From contig QFXC01000013.1 in the NCBI GenBank assembly GCA_003349885.1, positions 186,001-250,000 on the forward strand: 64,000 nucleotides of DNA, written 5' to 3'. The DNA is from an endosymbiont of Galathealinum brachiosum (GTDB lineage: Bacteria; Pseudomonadota; Gammaproteobacteria; SZUA-229). The notes beneath the pieces were generated by a model, which was not told where the DNA came from, did no database searches, and worked only from the letters and a program-made list of their open reading frames with translations. Shown here piece after piece: positions 27,965-37,302 of the stretch; position 1 is the first letter of the stretch; the number at the start of each line of letters is the position of its first letter. Position numbers and translations under genes: made by a program.

Positions 27965-28333
27965 TTAATCTTCCGAAGAGTCTGCATCAGATGAACGTGC
28001 TTGCGCTATCAAAGACTCCATTGAAGTCCCACGCTCAATACTCACATCATAAACAAATCGTAAAGATGGCACGATACGCGAGCGAATTCGCTTACCTAAT
28101 TCTCGACGAATAAAACCTGTCGCTTTATTCAATCCTTCTTCTGCCTGCTCTCGCTCATCTTCATTAAGTACAGTGAAATAAACAACCGCAGAACTTAAAT
28201 CTCGAGTTACTTTAACCGCAGTAAAAGACACCCAGTTCACACGAGGATCTTTTATTTCATCACGCACTAACTCGGCAAGCTCTCTTCGAACTTGCTCAGC
28301 CATACGTTGTGATCGGGAATATTCTTTTGGCAT
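27965..28333 (-). CDS. rbfA: 30S ribosome-binding factor A
   Basis: 122 residues, the typical length. RbfA is a KH-fold factor that matures the 5' end of 16S rRNA on the 30S subunit. Diagnostic segments are SRSQRMAEQVRRELAELVRDEIKDPR, the central AVVYFTVL strand and the conserved LRFVYDVSIERGTSMESLI near the C-terminus. It lies between infB and truB as in most proteobacteria, although both spacers are enlarged by palindromic elements. Confidence 0.96.
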   Translation of the reverse strand: MPKEYSRSQRMAEQVRRELAELVRDEIKDPRVNWVSFTAVKVTRDLSSAVVYFTVLNEDEREQAEEGLNKATGFIRRELGKRIRSRIVPSLRFVYDVSIERGTSMESLIAQARSSDADSSED

Positions 28334-28344
28334 AATTTAATGTC

Positions 28345-28440
28345 TATTTTGACGCGCAGACACAGAGTTCATTTTATTAGCGCTACGCGCAAACAACAAT
28401 AAATTTTTCTCTGCGCCTCCGCGTCTCTGCGTCAAAAATA
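28345..28440. repeat. Palindromic repeat element in the infB-rbfA spacer
   Basis: Left arm TTTTGACGCGCAGACACAGAG (21 bases at 28347-28367, shown here only by its key GACGC and CAGAG parts) pairs imperfectly with the right arm, whose reverse complement contains GACGCAGAGACGC (28409-28440). The right arm is about nine bases longer. Related in sequence to the element between rbfA and truB. Confidence 0.6.
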
Positions 28441-28444
28441 AAAC

Positions 28445-30979
28445 TTACAGAACGCGTTCCATTTCAACACGTTCGAAGACTTCAATCTGGTCACCAATTT
28501 TCACGTCATTGTAATTTTTCACACCAATGCCGCACTCAGTGCCACTCTTAACTTCATCGACCATATCTTTAAAACGACGTAGAGATTCAAGCTCACCTTC
28601 GTAGATAACAACATCATCGCGTAATACACGAATAGGCTGACTCTTTTTGATCGTACCTTCGGTAACAATAGAACCCGCGATTAAGCCAAATTTAGGTGAT
28701 CTGAAAATATCTTTAACTTCAGCCAGACCAATAATTTCTTCACGGAATTTCGCAGACAGCATTCCCGTTAGCGCATCTTTAACATCACCTATCAAGTCAT
28801 AGATAACACTGTAATAACGCATATCAACACCACGTTCAGCTACTGATTTTCTTGCTGCTGCATCTGCACGCACATTAAAACCAAATACAACCGCATTTGA
28901 TGCTGCTGCAAGACTGATATCAGTATCATTAATACCACCGACACCTGATCCGACTATTGCTACATCTACTTCGTCATTATCTGCAGCCAACTTCATTAAC
29001 GAATCTTTAATCGCCTCTAAACTACCTTGCACATCTGCTTTAAGTAGAATATTAAGAAACTTAACTTCACCTTTACCTAAATTGGTAAACAATGAATCAA
29101 GCTTAGCCTGCTGTTGAGCCGCAAATTTAACATCACGCACTTTATGGTGACGATTCTCTGCCAGCTCACGTGCGGTTTTTTCATCCGTCATCACCTGAAC
29201 CTGGTCACCCGCTGCAGGTGTACCGGATAAACCTAGTACAACTACCGGAATAGATGGGCCAGCTTCATCAATCTGCTTACCATTTTCATCAAACATGGCA
29301 CGTACACGACCATATTCCTGACCGGCTAACAGAATATCACCTTTTCTCAGACCACCTTTCTGAACCAGTACCGTTGTTGTTACACCACGACCTTTATCCA
29401 GCGTTGCCTCAACCACTATACCCTGAGCAGGGCCTTTAGCAGGCGCTGTATATTCAAGTACTTCAGCAGTTAAGTTAATCGCTTCCAGCAAGTCATCAAT
29501 ACCTTCACCTGTTTTAGCAGAAACATTAACAAATATGTTTTCACCACCCCAGTCTTCAGGAATAACATCATGACTACCCAGTTCTGTTTTCACACGATCT
29601 GGATCTGCAGCTTCTAAATCTATTTTATTAACCGCAATGATTAATGGCACGCCAGCTGCTTTAGCATGCTGAACCGCTTCAATCGTTTGTGGCATAACAC
29701 CATCATCTGCAGCAACAACCAGAATAACAATATCGGTTGCCTGAGCGCCACGAGCACGCATCGAAGTAAATGCAGCATGACCTGGTGTATCAAGAAATGT
29801 AATAACACCTTTGTCTGTTTCAACATGATAAGCACCAATATGCTGGGTAATACCACCGGCTTCACCATGTGCAACTTTTGCTTCACGAATATGATCGAGT
29901 AGCGATGTTTTACCATGGTCAACGTGACCCATAATCGTCACAACAGGTGGACGAGGCAACTCACCATGTAATTCATCACCTGCAGAAGCCAGTAATGAGT
30001 TTTCACGATCGTCAGCAGAGGATGCAATCGCTTTATGTCCCAGCTCTTCAACAATAAGAATTGCTGTATCCTGATCAATAACCTGATTGATAGTGGCCAT
30101 AACCCCCATCGTCATCATCGTTTTGATCATCTCACCCGCTTTCATTGACATTTTCAGGGCAAGATCTGAAACCTTGATTGTTTCAGGTACATCTACATCA
30201 TAAACAATTTTTTCTACCGGTTTTTCAAAGGCATGTTTTGCTTCTGCATTTTGTGCCGCGAGTACTTTACGACTTGTCTTTTTACCACGACCTTTTTTGC
30301 CCGATGCTACATGCAGTTCTTTTCTGCCGTATCGAGTATCGCCTTTACCCCTGCCTTTAGCTGCAGGTTTCTGTGCATTTTTATTACGATCATCAGAACT
30401 AGAACTAGATCCAGTCGTTTTGGAAGCTTCTGCTTTTGCAGCACCACGCGCTTTCGCATTGGCGACTACTTTTGCCTGCTGCTCTGCTTCAATACGCGCT
30501 TTAACTTCAGCCTCTTTTTTCGCAATGGCTTCTTCTTCACGCTGCTTGGCCGCTTCTTTAGATTTCTCAATTGCAACCACTTCAGCTTCTGCACGAACAG
30601 CTTCACGTGCTTCTTTTTCTGCCATCAATGCCTGAATTTCGGCTTTTTCTTTTTCTTTTGAATCAGTTTCCGGTGCCGAATCGGACACTTTGGAAATACT
30701 GCGTTTTTTACGGACTTCAACATTGACCGCTTTGCTACCACTACTTTTTAGTGATGCCGTTGATCTACGTTTAAGTGTAATTTTACCCTTGCCTGCCGTA
30801 GCTGCAGATGTTTTACCATGACTGTTACGCAAGTGATCGAGTAATTTAAATTTCTGCTCATCGGTAATTTCAGAATCCGCACCTGCGACCTCAATTCCCG
30901 CATCTTTTAATTGTTCTAATAATCGCTCAACCGTTGCGCCTACGACCTCGGAGAGTTGCTTAACTGTAACTTGTGCCAT
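28445..30979 (-). CDS. infB: Translation initiation factor IF-2
   Basis: 844 residues. It is the GTPase that places initiator tRNA on the 30S subunit. An N-terminal IF2_N module (about 1-52) is followed by a long charged Ala/Glu/Lys helix (about 104-190), a basic linker and a second IF2_N-like region (about 260-315). The GTPase domain has G1 GHVDHGKT at 351-358, DTPGH at 397-401 and NKID at 451-454, then domains II-IV. GGAGG precedes the ATG. It lies 20 bases after nusA in the standard operon. In-frame internal starts could give shorter IF2 isoforms, as in E. coli, but I did not assign them. Confidence 0.97.
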   Translation of the reverse strand: MAQVTVKQLSEVVGATVERLLEQLKDAGIEVAGADSEITDEQKFKLLDHLRNSHGKTSAATAGKGKITLKRRSTASLKSSGSKAVNVEVRKKRSISKVSDSAPETDSKEKEKAEIQALMAEKEAREAVRAEAEVVAIEKSKEAAKQREEEAIAKKEAEVKARIEAEQQAKVVANAKARGAAKAEASKTTGSSSSSDDRNKNAQKPAAKGRGKGDTRYGRKELHVASGKKGRGKKTSRKVLAAQNAEAKHAFEKPVEKIVYDVDVPETIKVSDLALKMSMKAGEMIKTMMTMGVMATINQVIDQDTAILIVEELGHKAIASSADDRENSLLASAGDELHGELPRPPVVTIMGHVDHGKTSLLDHIREAKVAHGEAGGITQHIGAYHVETDKGVITFLDTPGHAAFTSMRARGAQATDIVILVVAADDGVMPQTIEAVQHAKAAGVPLIIAVNKIDLEAADPDRVKTELGSHDVIPEDWGGENIFVNVSAKTGEGIDDLLEAINLTAEVLEYTAPAKGPAQGIVVEATLDKGRGVTTTVLVQKGGLRKGDILLAGQEYGRVRAMFDENGKQIDEAGPSIPVVVLGLSGTPAAGDQVQVMTDEKTARELAENRHHKVRDVKFAAQQQAKLDSLFTNLGKGEVKFLNILLKADVQGSLEAIKDSLMKLAADNDEVDVAIVGSGVGGINDTDISLAAASNAVVFGFNVRADAAARKSVAERGVDMRYYSVIYDLIGDVKDALTGMLSAKFREEIIGLAEVKDIFRSPKFGLIAGSIVTEGTIKKSQPIRVLRDDVVIYEGELESLRRFKDMVDEVKSGTECGIGVKNYNDVKIGDQIEVFERVEMERVL

Positions 30980-30999
30980 TTTTTACGTCCTCCCCAGGG

Positions 31000-32505
31000 T
31001 TACTGGTTTGCCTCTTCTTCTGTTTCAAACCAGGGTGCGCGCGCGGTCATTATTAATGCACTTGCACTCTCTTCAGACATTTCCTGTATATCCTGCAATT
31101 CATCAATTGCCAGCTCAGCTAGATCTTCCATGGCACAAACCCCTTTCGAGGCCAGTACATTAGCAAGCTCATTATTCATACCATCCATTTCCAGCAGATC
31201 CTGCTGCGGTTCATCAACTGATTCTTCCTGAGAAATTGCTTTCATTAAAAGAGCATCTCTGGCACGGCCACGTAGCTCTTCGACAATATCTTCATCAAAT
31301 TCTTCGATGCTTAAGAACTCACTTTCCGGAACATAGGCAACTTCCTCAATACTAGAGAAACCCTCTGCTGCCAGAATAGTTGCTACATCTTCATCTACAT
31401 CCAGCTGTTCCATAAACAGCTCAACCAGAACTTTACCTTCTGTTTCCGATTTTTCGTCCATGTCTTCTGTCGACATAATATTCAAATTCCAGCCTGTTAA
31501 CTGGCTAGCCATACGAATATTCTGACCACCTTTACCAATTGCCTGAGATAACTTCTCATCTTCAACAGCTACATCCATTGAGTGAGCATCTTCATCAACA
31601 ACAATAGATACAACCTCTGCCGGTGACATCGCGTTGATTACAAATTGAGCCGGGTTATCATCCCATAAGATAATATCAACACGTTCACCCGCTAATTCAT
31701 TCGTTACAGACTGCACACGTGAACCACGCATACCAACACAGGCACCAACAGGGTCCATGCGAGGGTCATTTGATTTAACAGCAATCTTTGCACGAGAACC
31801 GGGATCACGCGCACCGGAAATAATTTCAATCAGATCCTGACCCACTTCTGGAACTTCAAGCTTAAACAACTCAACCAGAAATTCAGGTGCAGTACGACTA
31901 ATAAAAAGTTGTGGCCCACGTGTTTCAGAGCGAACTTCTTTCAGAAAACCACGTAATCGATCACCCGATCGAACGGCTTCACGGGGAATCACATCTTCAC
32001 GTGGAATAAAACCTTCAACATTATCACCCAGATCAAGGTAGATATTTCCACGCTCAACACGTTTTACCGTTCCCATAATCAGTTCGCCTACACGATCCTG
32101 AAATGCTTCAACCACGCGAGCACGTTCTGCTTCACGTACTTTTTGAACAATAACCTGCTTTGCTGTCTGGGCTGCAATACGTCCAAACTCTACTGAATCA
32201 ATCTCTTCTTCGACATAACCACCAAGCTCAATATCCGGCTCATCAATCTGAGCGGCCTCAAGAGTAATCTGCTTTAACGGAAACTCCAGACCACCCTCTT
32301 CCTGTTCCTCAGCCACTTCCCATCTACGGAAAGTATCATAAGCACCGGTTTCTCGATCTATCGCTACGCGAACCTCGATATCTTTACCCTGTTTTTTACG
32401 ACTGGCCGTAGCTAATGCGGCTTCAATTGCCTCAAAAATAATTTCCTTTTCAACTGCTTTCTCATTTGAGACGGCATCTACTACATAAAGAATTTCTTTA
32501 TTCAT
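31000..32505 (-). CDS. nusA: Transcription termination/antitermination protein NusA
   Basis: 501 residues from the ATG at 32505, which has GGAG six bases upstream and gives the conserved [16 protein letters not shown]; an upstream in-frame TTG at 32517 is part of the ribosome-site region and is rejected. The order is an N-terminal RNA polymerase-binding domain, S1 (about 130-200), KH1 and KH2 (about 225-345, including [14 protein letters not shown] and [14 protein letters not shown]), then two acidic C-terminal repeats as in E. coli-type NusA. It modulates pausing, termination and antitermination. It lies between rimP and infB. Confidence 0.97.
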   Translation of the reverse strand: MNKEILYVVDAVSNEKAVEKEIIFEAIEAALATASRKKQGKDIEVRVAIDRETGAYDTFRRWEVAEEQEEGGLEFPLKQITLEAAQIDEPDIELGGYVEEEIDSVEFGRIAAQTAKQVIVQKVREAERARVVEAFQDRVGELIMGTVKRVERGNIYLDLGDNVEGFIPREDVIPREAVRSGDRLRGFLKEVRSETRGPQLFISRTAPEFLVELFKLEVPEVGQDLIEIISGARDPGSRAKIAVKSNDPRMDPVGACVGMRGSRVQSVTNELAGERVDIILWDDNPAQFVINAMSPAEVVSIVVDEDAHSMDVAVEDEKLSQAIGKGGQNIRMASQLTGWNLNIMSTEDMDEKSETEGKVLVELFMEQLDVDEDVATILAAEGFSSIEEVAYVPESEFLSIEEFDEDIVEELRGRARDALLMKAISQEESVDEPQQDLLEMDGMNNELANVLASKGVCAMEDLAELAIDELQDIQEMSEESASALIMTARAPWFETEEEANQ

Positions 32506-32561
32506 GTCTGGCTCCAAAAACCATATTTCCGGTAAACACTAAAAAATATTCAGGAAAATTC

Positions 32562-33008
32562 CTAGAATTGCGGAACGATCCGCGCCTTATCGATTGTATC
32601 CAGGGCCAGGTAATGAGTTTCGCCATCCATTACAAGGATAACTTCATCATTATCTATACCTTTTAACTTGCCGGTAAAATTTCGTTGCCCTTCAAGCGTA
32701 GGCACAGATAACTTAATTTTTACCGTTGAACCCGCAAAGCGCTCAAAATCAGCTACTTTACGTAATGGACGATCCATGCCCGGTGATGAGATTTCCAGAT
32801 TAAACTGCCCCGGGATAGGGTCTTCAACATCTAGCACACTACTAATTTGATGACTGACTGCTGTACAGTCATCTAGCACTATGCCTTCAGGGCCATCTAT
32901 ATATATACGCAATAAACCATCTGTAGGGTGTGGACGATAATCTATGTCCACTACCTCATATCCCATGCCTTCTACTACAGGCTCTATTAATGACCAGATG
33001 TCGCTCAC
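32562..33008 (-). CDS. rimP: Ribosome maturation factor RimP
   Basis: 148 residues, usual length; needed for 30S maturation. GYEVVDIDYRPH, LLRIYIDGPEGI, the LDVEDPIPGQFNLEISSPGMDRPLR signature and the C-terminal SH3-like segment are present. The start is a GTG. It is first of the rimP-nusA-infB block, preceded by an initiator tRNA and an intrinsic terminator, the same arrangement as metY-rimP in E. coli. Confidence 0.96.
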   Translation of the reverse strand: MSDIWSLIEPVVEGMGYEVVDIDYRPHPTDGLLRIYIDGPEGIVLDDCTAVSHQISSVLDVEDPIPGQFNLEISSPGMDRPLRKVADFERFAGSTVKIKLSVPTLEGQRNFTGKLKGIDNDEVILVMDGETHYLALDTIDKARIVPQF

Positions 33009-33076
33009 GCTTGATAAATACCCTTAACAGTTAGAGTGGTAGAAAACACAGGAATTTTACTCCCATTTCAAACCAC

Positions 33077-33103
33077 AAAAAAGGCCCCGATGTACGGGGC
33101 CTT
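33077..33103 (-). terminator. Intrinsic terminator/attenuator between tRNA-fMet and rimP
   Basis: On the minus strand GGCCCCG (33095-33101 complement) and CGGGGCC form a perfect 7-bp stem with a 5-base loop, followed by six T. It would end tRNA transcripts and limit read-through into rimP-nusA-infB. Confidence 0.88.
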
Positions 33104-33160
33104 CTTAAAAATCCAAGTTTATTCATATGCTCTACGGCTGAATTAACTTAAATCAAAATT

Positions 33161-33237
<77 letters not shown>

Positions 33238-33251
33238 TCAACTTGGAGCGA

Positions 33252-33280
33252 ATAGTACAGATATCAAAGACTTATTGCAA
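33252..33280 (-). promoter_or_regulatory. Candidate promoter of tRNA-fMet
   Basis: TTGCAA, 17-base spacer, TACTAT on the minus strand, ending about 15 bases before the mature tRNA. Both boxes match 4/6. Position and spacing are right for a tRNA promoter. Confidence 0.45.
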
Positions 33281-33420
33281 GACTTAAAACCATAGAATAT
33301 AACTCGATTATAAAAATCAGCGAACATTAAACGTAAACGCCGTTTACCATCTATCAAAAATTATAAACTTTGAGATTAATTACAACTTTTTATGCCTGAA
33401 AAAGCACTAGACTCCAGTAT

Positions 33421-34125
33421 ATGAAAACTATTTTTATCTTATTATTACTCCCCATTTTAGCTCAGGCTGAGAGTTACACCTTTTCAGGTGGAGCAAATAA
33501 TCTTGCCCACAAAATAGCATCTGAGATACTAACAAAGGCATATAATCGAAGTGGCATCACGATAAAACCGCTTTTTTTGACACTTTCAGATTCATTACAA
33601 CAATCAAATGCGGGAATAACAGATGGAGAAATTGCACGAATAGCATCAATTACTCGTTTCGCTCCTAATTTGCGACAGGTGCCTGTTTCTATCATTCAGG
33701 TTCAGGCAATCGCATACAGTAAAAATAAAACACTCATCATCAATAACTGGGAAGATTTACGCGGACATAAACTCGTTATTGTAAAAGGTGCAAAATTCAT
33801 TGAAGTGGGTACAGCAAATCTTGAGCGCGCACTTGTTTCTACTTTTGATGCTGCTCTGGATTTATTACAACAGGATAAAACAGAGATTATTGTCATTCCA
33901 AAACTTGCTGGAATCAACCTTATATATAAGAAAAAATATCACGACATAAAAGCTATAAGTAATTCACTACAAACACTCAAGCTCTATCATTTTGTTCATA
34001 AGAAAAACAGCCACCTTATTCCAGTAATTTTACCTGCACTAAAAAAAATGGAGAAAAGCGGTGAAATCGCCTTCATGCGTAAAGCGCATTTAATAAAAGC
34101 AGCTAATAGTTTACAAAATAGATAA
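33421..34125 (+). CDS. Periplasmic solute-binding protein, SBP_bac_3-like
   Basis: 234 residues. Signal peptide 1-16 (ending in AQA) and a fold order compatible with bacterial extracellular solute-binding protein family 3: ANNLAHKIASEILTKAYNRSGI near the start, SITRFAPNLRQVPVSII and a hinge region around VKGAKFIEVG. No permease or ATPase gene is adjacent, so it is an orphan receptor or a sensor-like periplasmic protein; the ligand is unknown. It is one of only two plus-strand genes here, between the initiator tRNA and the end of the nuo operon, and has no good Shine-Dalgarno sequence. Slightly lower family confidence because the similarity is diffuse. Confidence 0.7.
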   Translation: MKTIFILLLLPILAQAESYTFSGGANNLAHKIASEILTKAYNRSGITIKPLFLTLSDSLQQSNAGITDGEIARIASITRFAPNLRQVPVSIIQVQAIAYSKNKTLIINNWEDLRGHKLVIVKGAKFIEVGTANLERALVSTFDAALDLLQQDKTEIIVIPKLAGINLIYKKKYHDIKAISNSLQTLKLYHFVHKKNSHLIPVILPALKKMEKSGEIAFMRKAHLIKAANSLQNR

Positions 34126-34236
34126 TTTTTTTAGTGAGCACTAAATCTAAGATGACTTCTAACCGTCCTTAAATTTAGATATTTAGATAGTTCTAAAACT
34201 TGCCGCTTTACACAGATAAGCAAAGCACATTATTAC

Positions 34237-35676
34237 TTATGAAAACGCCGCAATACAGAGAGACATTAACGCAGCAGGGTATAAACCCAGCATCAAAACA
34301 GATAAACCATTAGCACTTAACGCAATCTGCATGTCTCTATTACAATCAATTTCACTTTTATCTTCTGCCTGATCAAAATACATTATTTTAATAATTCGCA
34401 AATAATAGAAGATACCAATAATAGAGAAGAAAACAGCAACCAGAGCAAGCCATAACATATCGACATTCACAACCGCTTTAAGCACAGCAAGTTTAGCCCA
34501 GAAACCAACAGTTGGTGGTACCCCAGCCATTGAGAAAATAATAATTAACATGATAAATGCAAACCAGGGGCTTCGCTGATTCAAACCTTTCAAATCATCT
34601 ATATTATCTGCCTCAAACCCCTTACGTGTTAATAATATAATTACACCAAAACCACCTAAAGACATTAGTGCATACGTTAAGGTATAGAACATGGCAGCCG
34701 AGTAACCTTCCTGATTACCAGACAGTAATCCCAGCATAATAAAACCGACATGTGAAATAGTTGAATAAGCTAACAATCGCTTTAAATTAGTTTGCGCAAT
34801 AGCGATAACATTACCTACTATCATTGATAGCACTGACAATATTATCAACATACCCTGCCAGTCAGCCTGTAAACTACCCATACTTTCCGCAAGCAAACGA
34901 ATAACCATTGCAAAACCGGCTACTTTAGGTGCAGTGGCAATGTAACTTGTAACGGTCGTTGGCGATCCATGATAAACATCCGGTATCCACATATGAAATG
35001 GTACCGCGCCCAATTTAAATGAGATACCTATAACCATAAATACCAGACCAAATATCAGCACAAGGTTATCGCCTTTCATTTCATCAATGGCAACTGCAAC
35101 TTCTACAATATTTAATGACCCGGTCATGCCGTAAACCATCGACATGCCGTACAGCAACATACCTGATGCAATTGCACCCAGTACAAAATACTTCATTGCT
35201 GCTTCTGCAGCGTTGGGGTTTTCGCGATTAAAAGCAACCATGGCATAAAGTGATAATGAAAGTAGCTCAAGCCCCAGATACATAGACAAGTAGTGATTAG
35301 CCGAAATCATGACCATCATACCCAACAGTCCAAACAGGCCGAGTACGTAAAACTCACCCTTAAAAATATTACGCTCCTGCAAGTAACGACGGGAATAAAC
35401 AAACACGACAGCTACCAGTAATACAACTGTATATTTGAGAACGGTTGCTAGCAAATCATTTACAAACAAACCATTAAAAGCCAGTTCTCTTGATTGAGGG
35501 CTTTGCTGTGATATTAGAACCAGAGTGACAATAAGACCTAACTGTGACAGAACATAGGTTATATTACGTTGATCATCTTTCAAATAAACATCAACTACCA
35601 GCACAGTACATGCTAGCGCGAGTAAAAACATCTCCGGCATAGCAATTGAAAGATTAAGCATTTCTAGTGTCATCAT
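34237..35676 (-). CDS. nuoN: NADH-quinone oxidoreductase subunit N
   Basis: 479 residues, an antiporter-like membrane subunit of complex I with about 14 hydrophobic helices. Conserved features include LELLSLSLYAMVAFNR, PFHMWIPDVYHGSPTTVTSYIATAPK and KRLLAYSTISHVGFIMLG. It translocates protons across the inner membrane. It is the last gene of the nuo operon, 27 bases after nuoM. No intrinsic terminator is visible in the 111-base gap to the convergent solute-binding gene; only a TTTAGTG-AG-CACTAAA palindrome at 34130-34145. Confidence 0.96.
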   Translation of the reverse strand: MMTLEMLNLSIAMPEMFLLALACTVLVVDVYLKDDQRNITYVLSQLGLIVTLVLISQQSPQSRELAFNGLFVNDLLATVLKYTVVLLVAVVFVYSRRYLQERNIFKGEFYVLGLFGLLGMMVMISANHYLSMYLGLELLSLSLYAMVAFNRENPNAAEAAMKYFVLGAIASGMLLYGMSMVYGMTGSLNIVEVAVAIDEMKGDNLVLIFGLVFMVIGISFKLGAVPFHMWIPDVYHGSPTTVTSYIATAPKVAGFAMVIRLLAESMGSLQADWQGMLIILSVLSMIVGNVIAIAQTNLKRLLAYSTISHVGFIMLGLLSGNQEGYSAAMFYTLTYALMSLGGFGVIILLTRKGFEADNIDDLKGLNQRSPWFAFIMLIIIFSMAGVPPTVGFWAKLAVLKAVVNVDMLWLALVAVFFSIIGIFYYLRIIKIMYFDQAEDKSEIDCNRDMQIALSANGLSVLMLGLYPAALMSLCIAAFS

Positions 35677-35703
35677 TAATTCTCTATTTATTAATCATCT
35701 GCG

Positions 35704-37230
35704 TTAAGGCAGTTTTGACTGAGCTATGTGGTGCAATAAATTATCGACAGATGCATGCATCACATCTACTAACGGTGCAGGGTATAAACCTAAAGCCAAT
35801 ACGGCAACTGCGAGTATTGACATAATTAACAATTCACGTTGATTTAAATCTTCTAGCACTTTTACATTATCGTTTTTAATTTCGCCATAAAATACACGCT
35901 TAACCATCCACAATGTATACGCTGCACCCAGTATTAATGTTGTCGCACCAAGGAATGCAATCCAGAAATTAGCTTTGAATGCAGCCAGTATTACCATGAA
36001 CTCACCAACAAAACCGGAAGTACCAGGTAAACCTGCATTAGACATTGCAAAGAACACTGCAAAGGCAGCAAACACAGGCATCGTATTAACTACCCCGCCA
36101 TAATCTGAAATTTCACGACTGTGCATACGGTCATACAACACACCAATCATCAGGAACATGGCACCGGAAATAAATCCATGTGAAATCATCTGAACCATAG
36201 CGCCTTCTATTGCTAACGCAGCACCTGTGATATCACCATTAGCCGGGTTAGCCCAGATTTTAAAAATAATAAACATGCCCAGAGTAACAAAACCCATGTG
36301 TGCAATTGATGAATAAGCCACCAGTTTTTTCATATCACTTTGTACAAGCGCAACAAAACCAATATAAACAATAGCGATAAGTGATAAACCAATAATCAAC
36401 CAGTCTAACGACGCACTGGCATCAGGTGTAATGGGCAATGTAAAACGAATGAAACCATAACCACCAATTTTCAGCATAACCGCTGCCAGTATCACAGAAC
36501 CACCAGTGGGAGCTTCAACGTGCGCATCAGGTAACCAGGTATGTACTGGCCACATAGGCACTTTAACTGCGAATGCTGCAAGAAAAGCAAAGAAAATCAA
36601 TGTCTGTTCTGTCATACCCAGTTTCAGAGTATGCATATCTAAAATAGCAAAACTACCTGACTGGTAATACATATAAATCATCGCCACCAGCATAAACACT
36701 GAACCGAAGAATGTATAAATAAAGAATTTAATAGTTGCGTAAACCCGGTTAGGCCCACCCCAGACACCAATGATAATAAACATGGGTATTAACATGGCTT
36801 CCCAGAACACATAGAAAAGCATGGAATCAAGCGCAGAAAACACACCCACCATCAGCCCTTCCATTATCAGGAAAGCAGCCATGTATTGTGATGCTTTCTT
36901 CTGAATAACTTCCCAGCCAGCCAGCACAACAATAATAGTAGTAAACGTTGTAAGTATAATTAGCGGCATAGATAAACCATCTACACCCAGATGATAGAAG
37001 ATACTAAAATCACCTATCCACTCAAAACGCTCCTGAAATTGCATGGCAGGAGTTGAGCTATCAAAATTGGTATATAAAGCCAGACTCAATACAAATGTTG
37101 CAACTGAAATAATAAGTGCCAGACGACGAGAGCCTTCTGAACCACCTTTATCGCCAGATAACAGCACAGCTGCACCACCAATAATTGGCAGCCAGATGAC
37201 CAGACTAAGGAGGGGCCAATCTGCAAACAT
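35704..37230 (-). CDS. nuoM: NADH-quinone oxidoreductase subunit M
   Basis: 508 residues, about 14 membrane helices. Antiporter-like signature VYFVFWEA-type segment (FYVFWEAMLIPMFIIIGVWGG), the lysine-containing VKVPMWPVHTWLPDAHVEAPT and MKKLVAYSSIAHMGFVTLG are present. It pumps protons in complex I. The ATG has AGGA about 10 nt upstream. A 72-base gap separates it from nuoL. Confidence 0.96.
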   Translation of the reverse strand: MFADWPLLSLVIWLPIIGGAAVLLSGDKGGSEGSRRLALIISVATFVLSLALYTNFDSSTPAMQFQERFEWIGDFSIFYHLGVDGLSMPLIILTTFTTIIVVLAGWEVIQKKASQYMAAFLIMEGLMVGVFSALDSMLFYVFWEAMLIPMFIIIGVWGGPNRVYATIKFFIYTFFGSVFMLVAMIYMYYQSGSFAILDMHTLKLGMTEQTLIFFAFLAAFAVKVPMWPVHTWLPDAHVEAPTGGSVILAAVMLKIGGYGFIRFTLPITPDASASLDWLIIGLSLIAIVYIGFVALVQSDMKKLVAYSSIAHMGFVTLGMFIIFKIWANPANGDITGAALAIEGAMVQMISHGFISGAMFLMIGVLYDRMHSREISDYGGVVNTMPVFAAFAVFFAMSNAGLPGTSGFVGEFMVILAAFKANFWIAFLGATTLILGAAYTLWMVKRVFYGEIKNDNVKVLEDLNQRELLIMSILAVAVLALGLYPAPLVDVMHASVDNLLHHIAQSKLP

Positions 37231-37302
37231 TATGATTTAATCCTGATGTTATTTTTCATTGTAAATTTCTTTTAAATTTAATTCGTTTTCTATATGTGCT
37301 GC

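Noticed and set aside
30233..30661. 142-codon plus-strand frame rich in Phe and Cys within infB
   Set aside because: It is the antisense shadow of the Lys/Glu/Ala-rich linker of IF-2.
34130..34145. TTTAGTG-AG-CACTAAA as nuo operon terminator
   Set aside because: The loop is only two bases and no T run follows on the minus strand.
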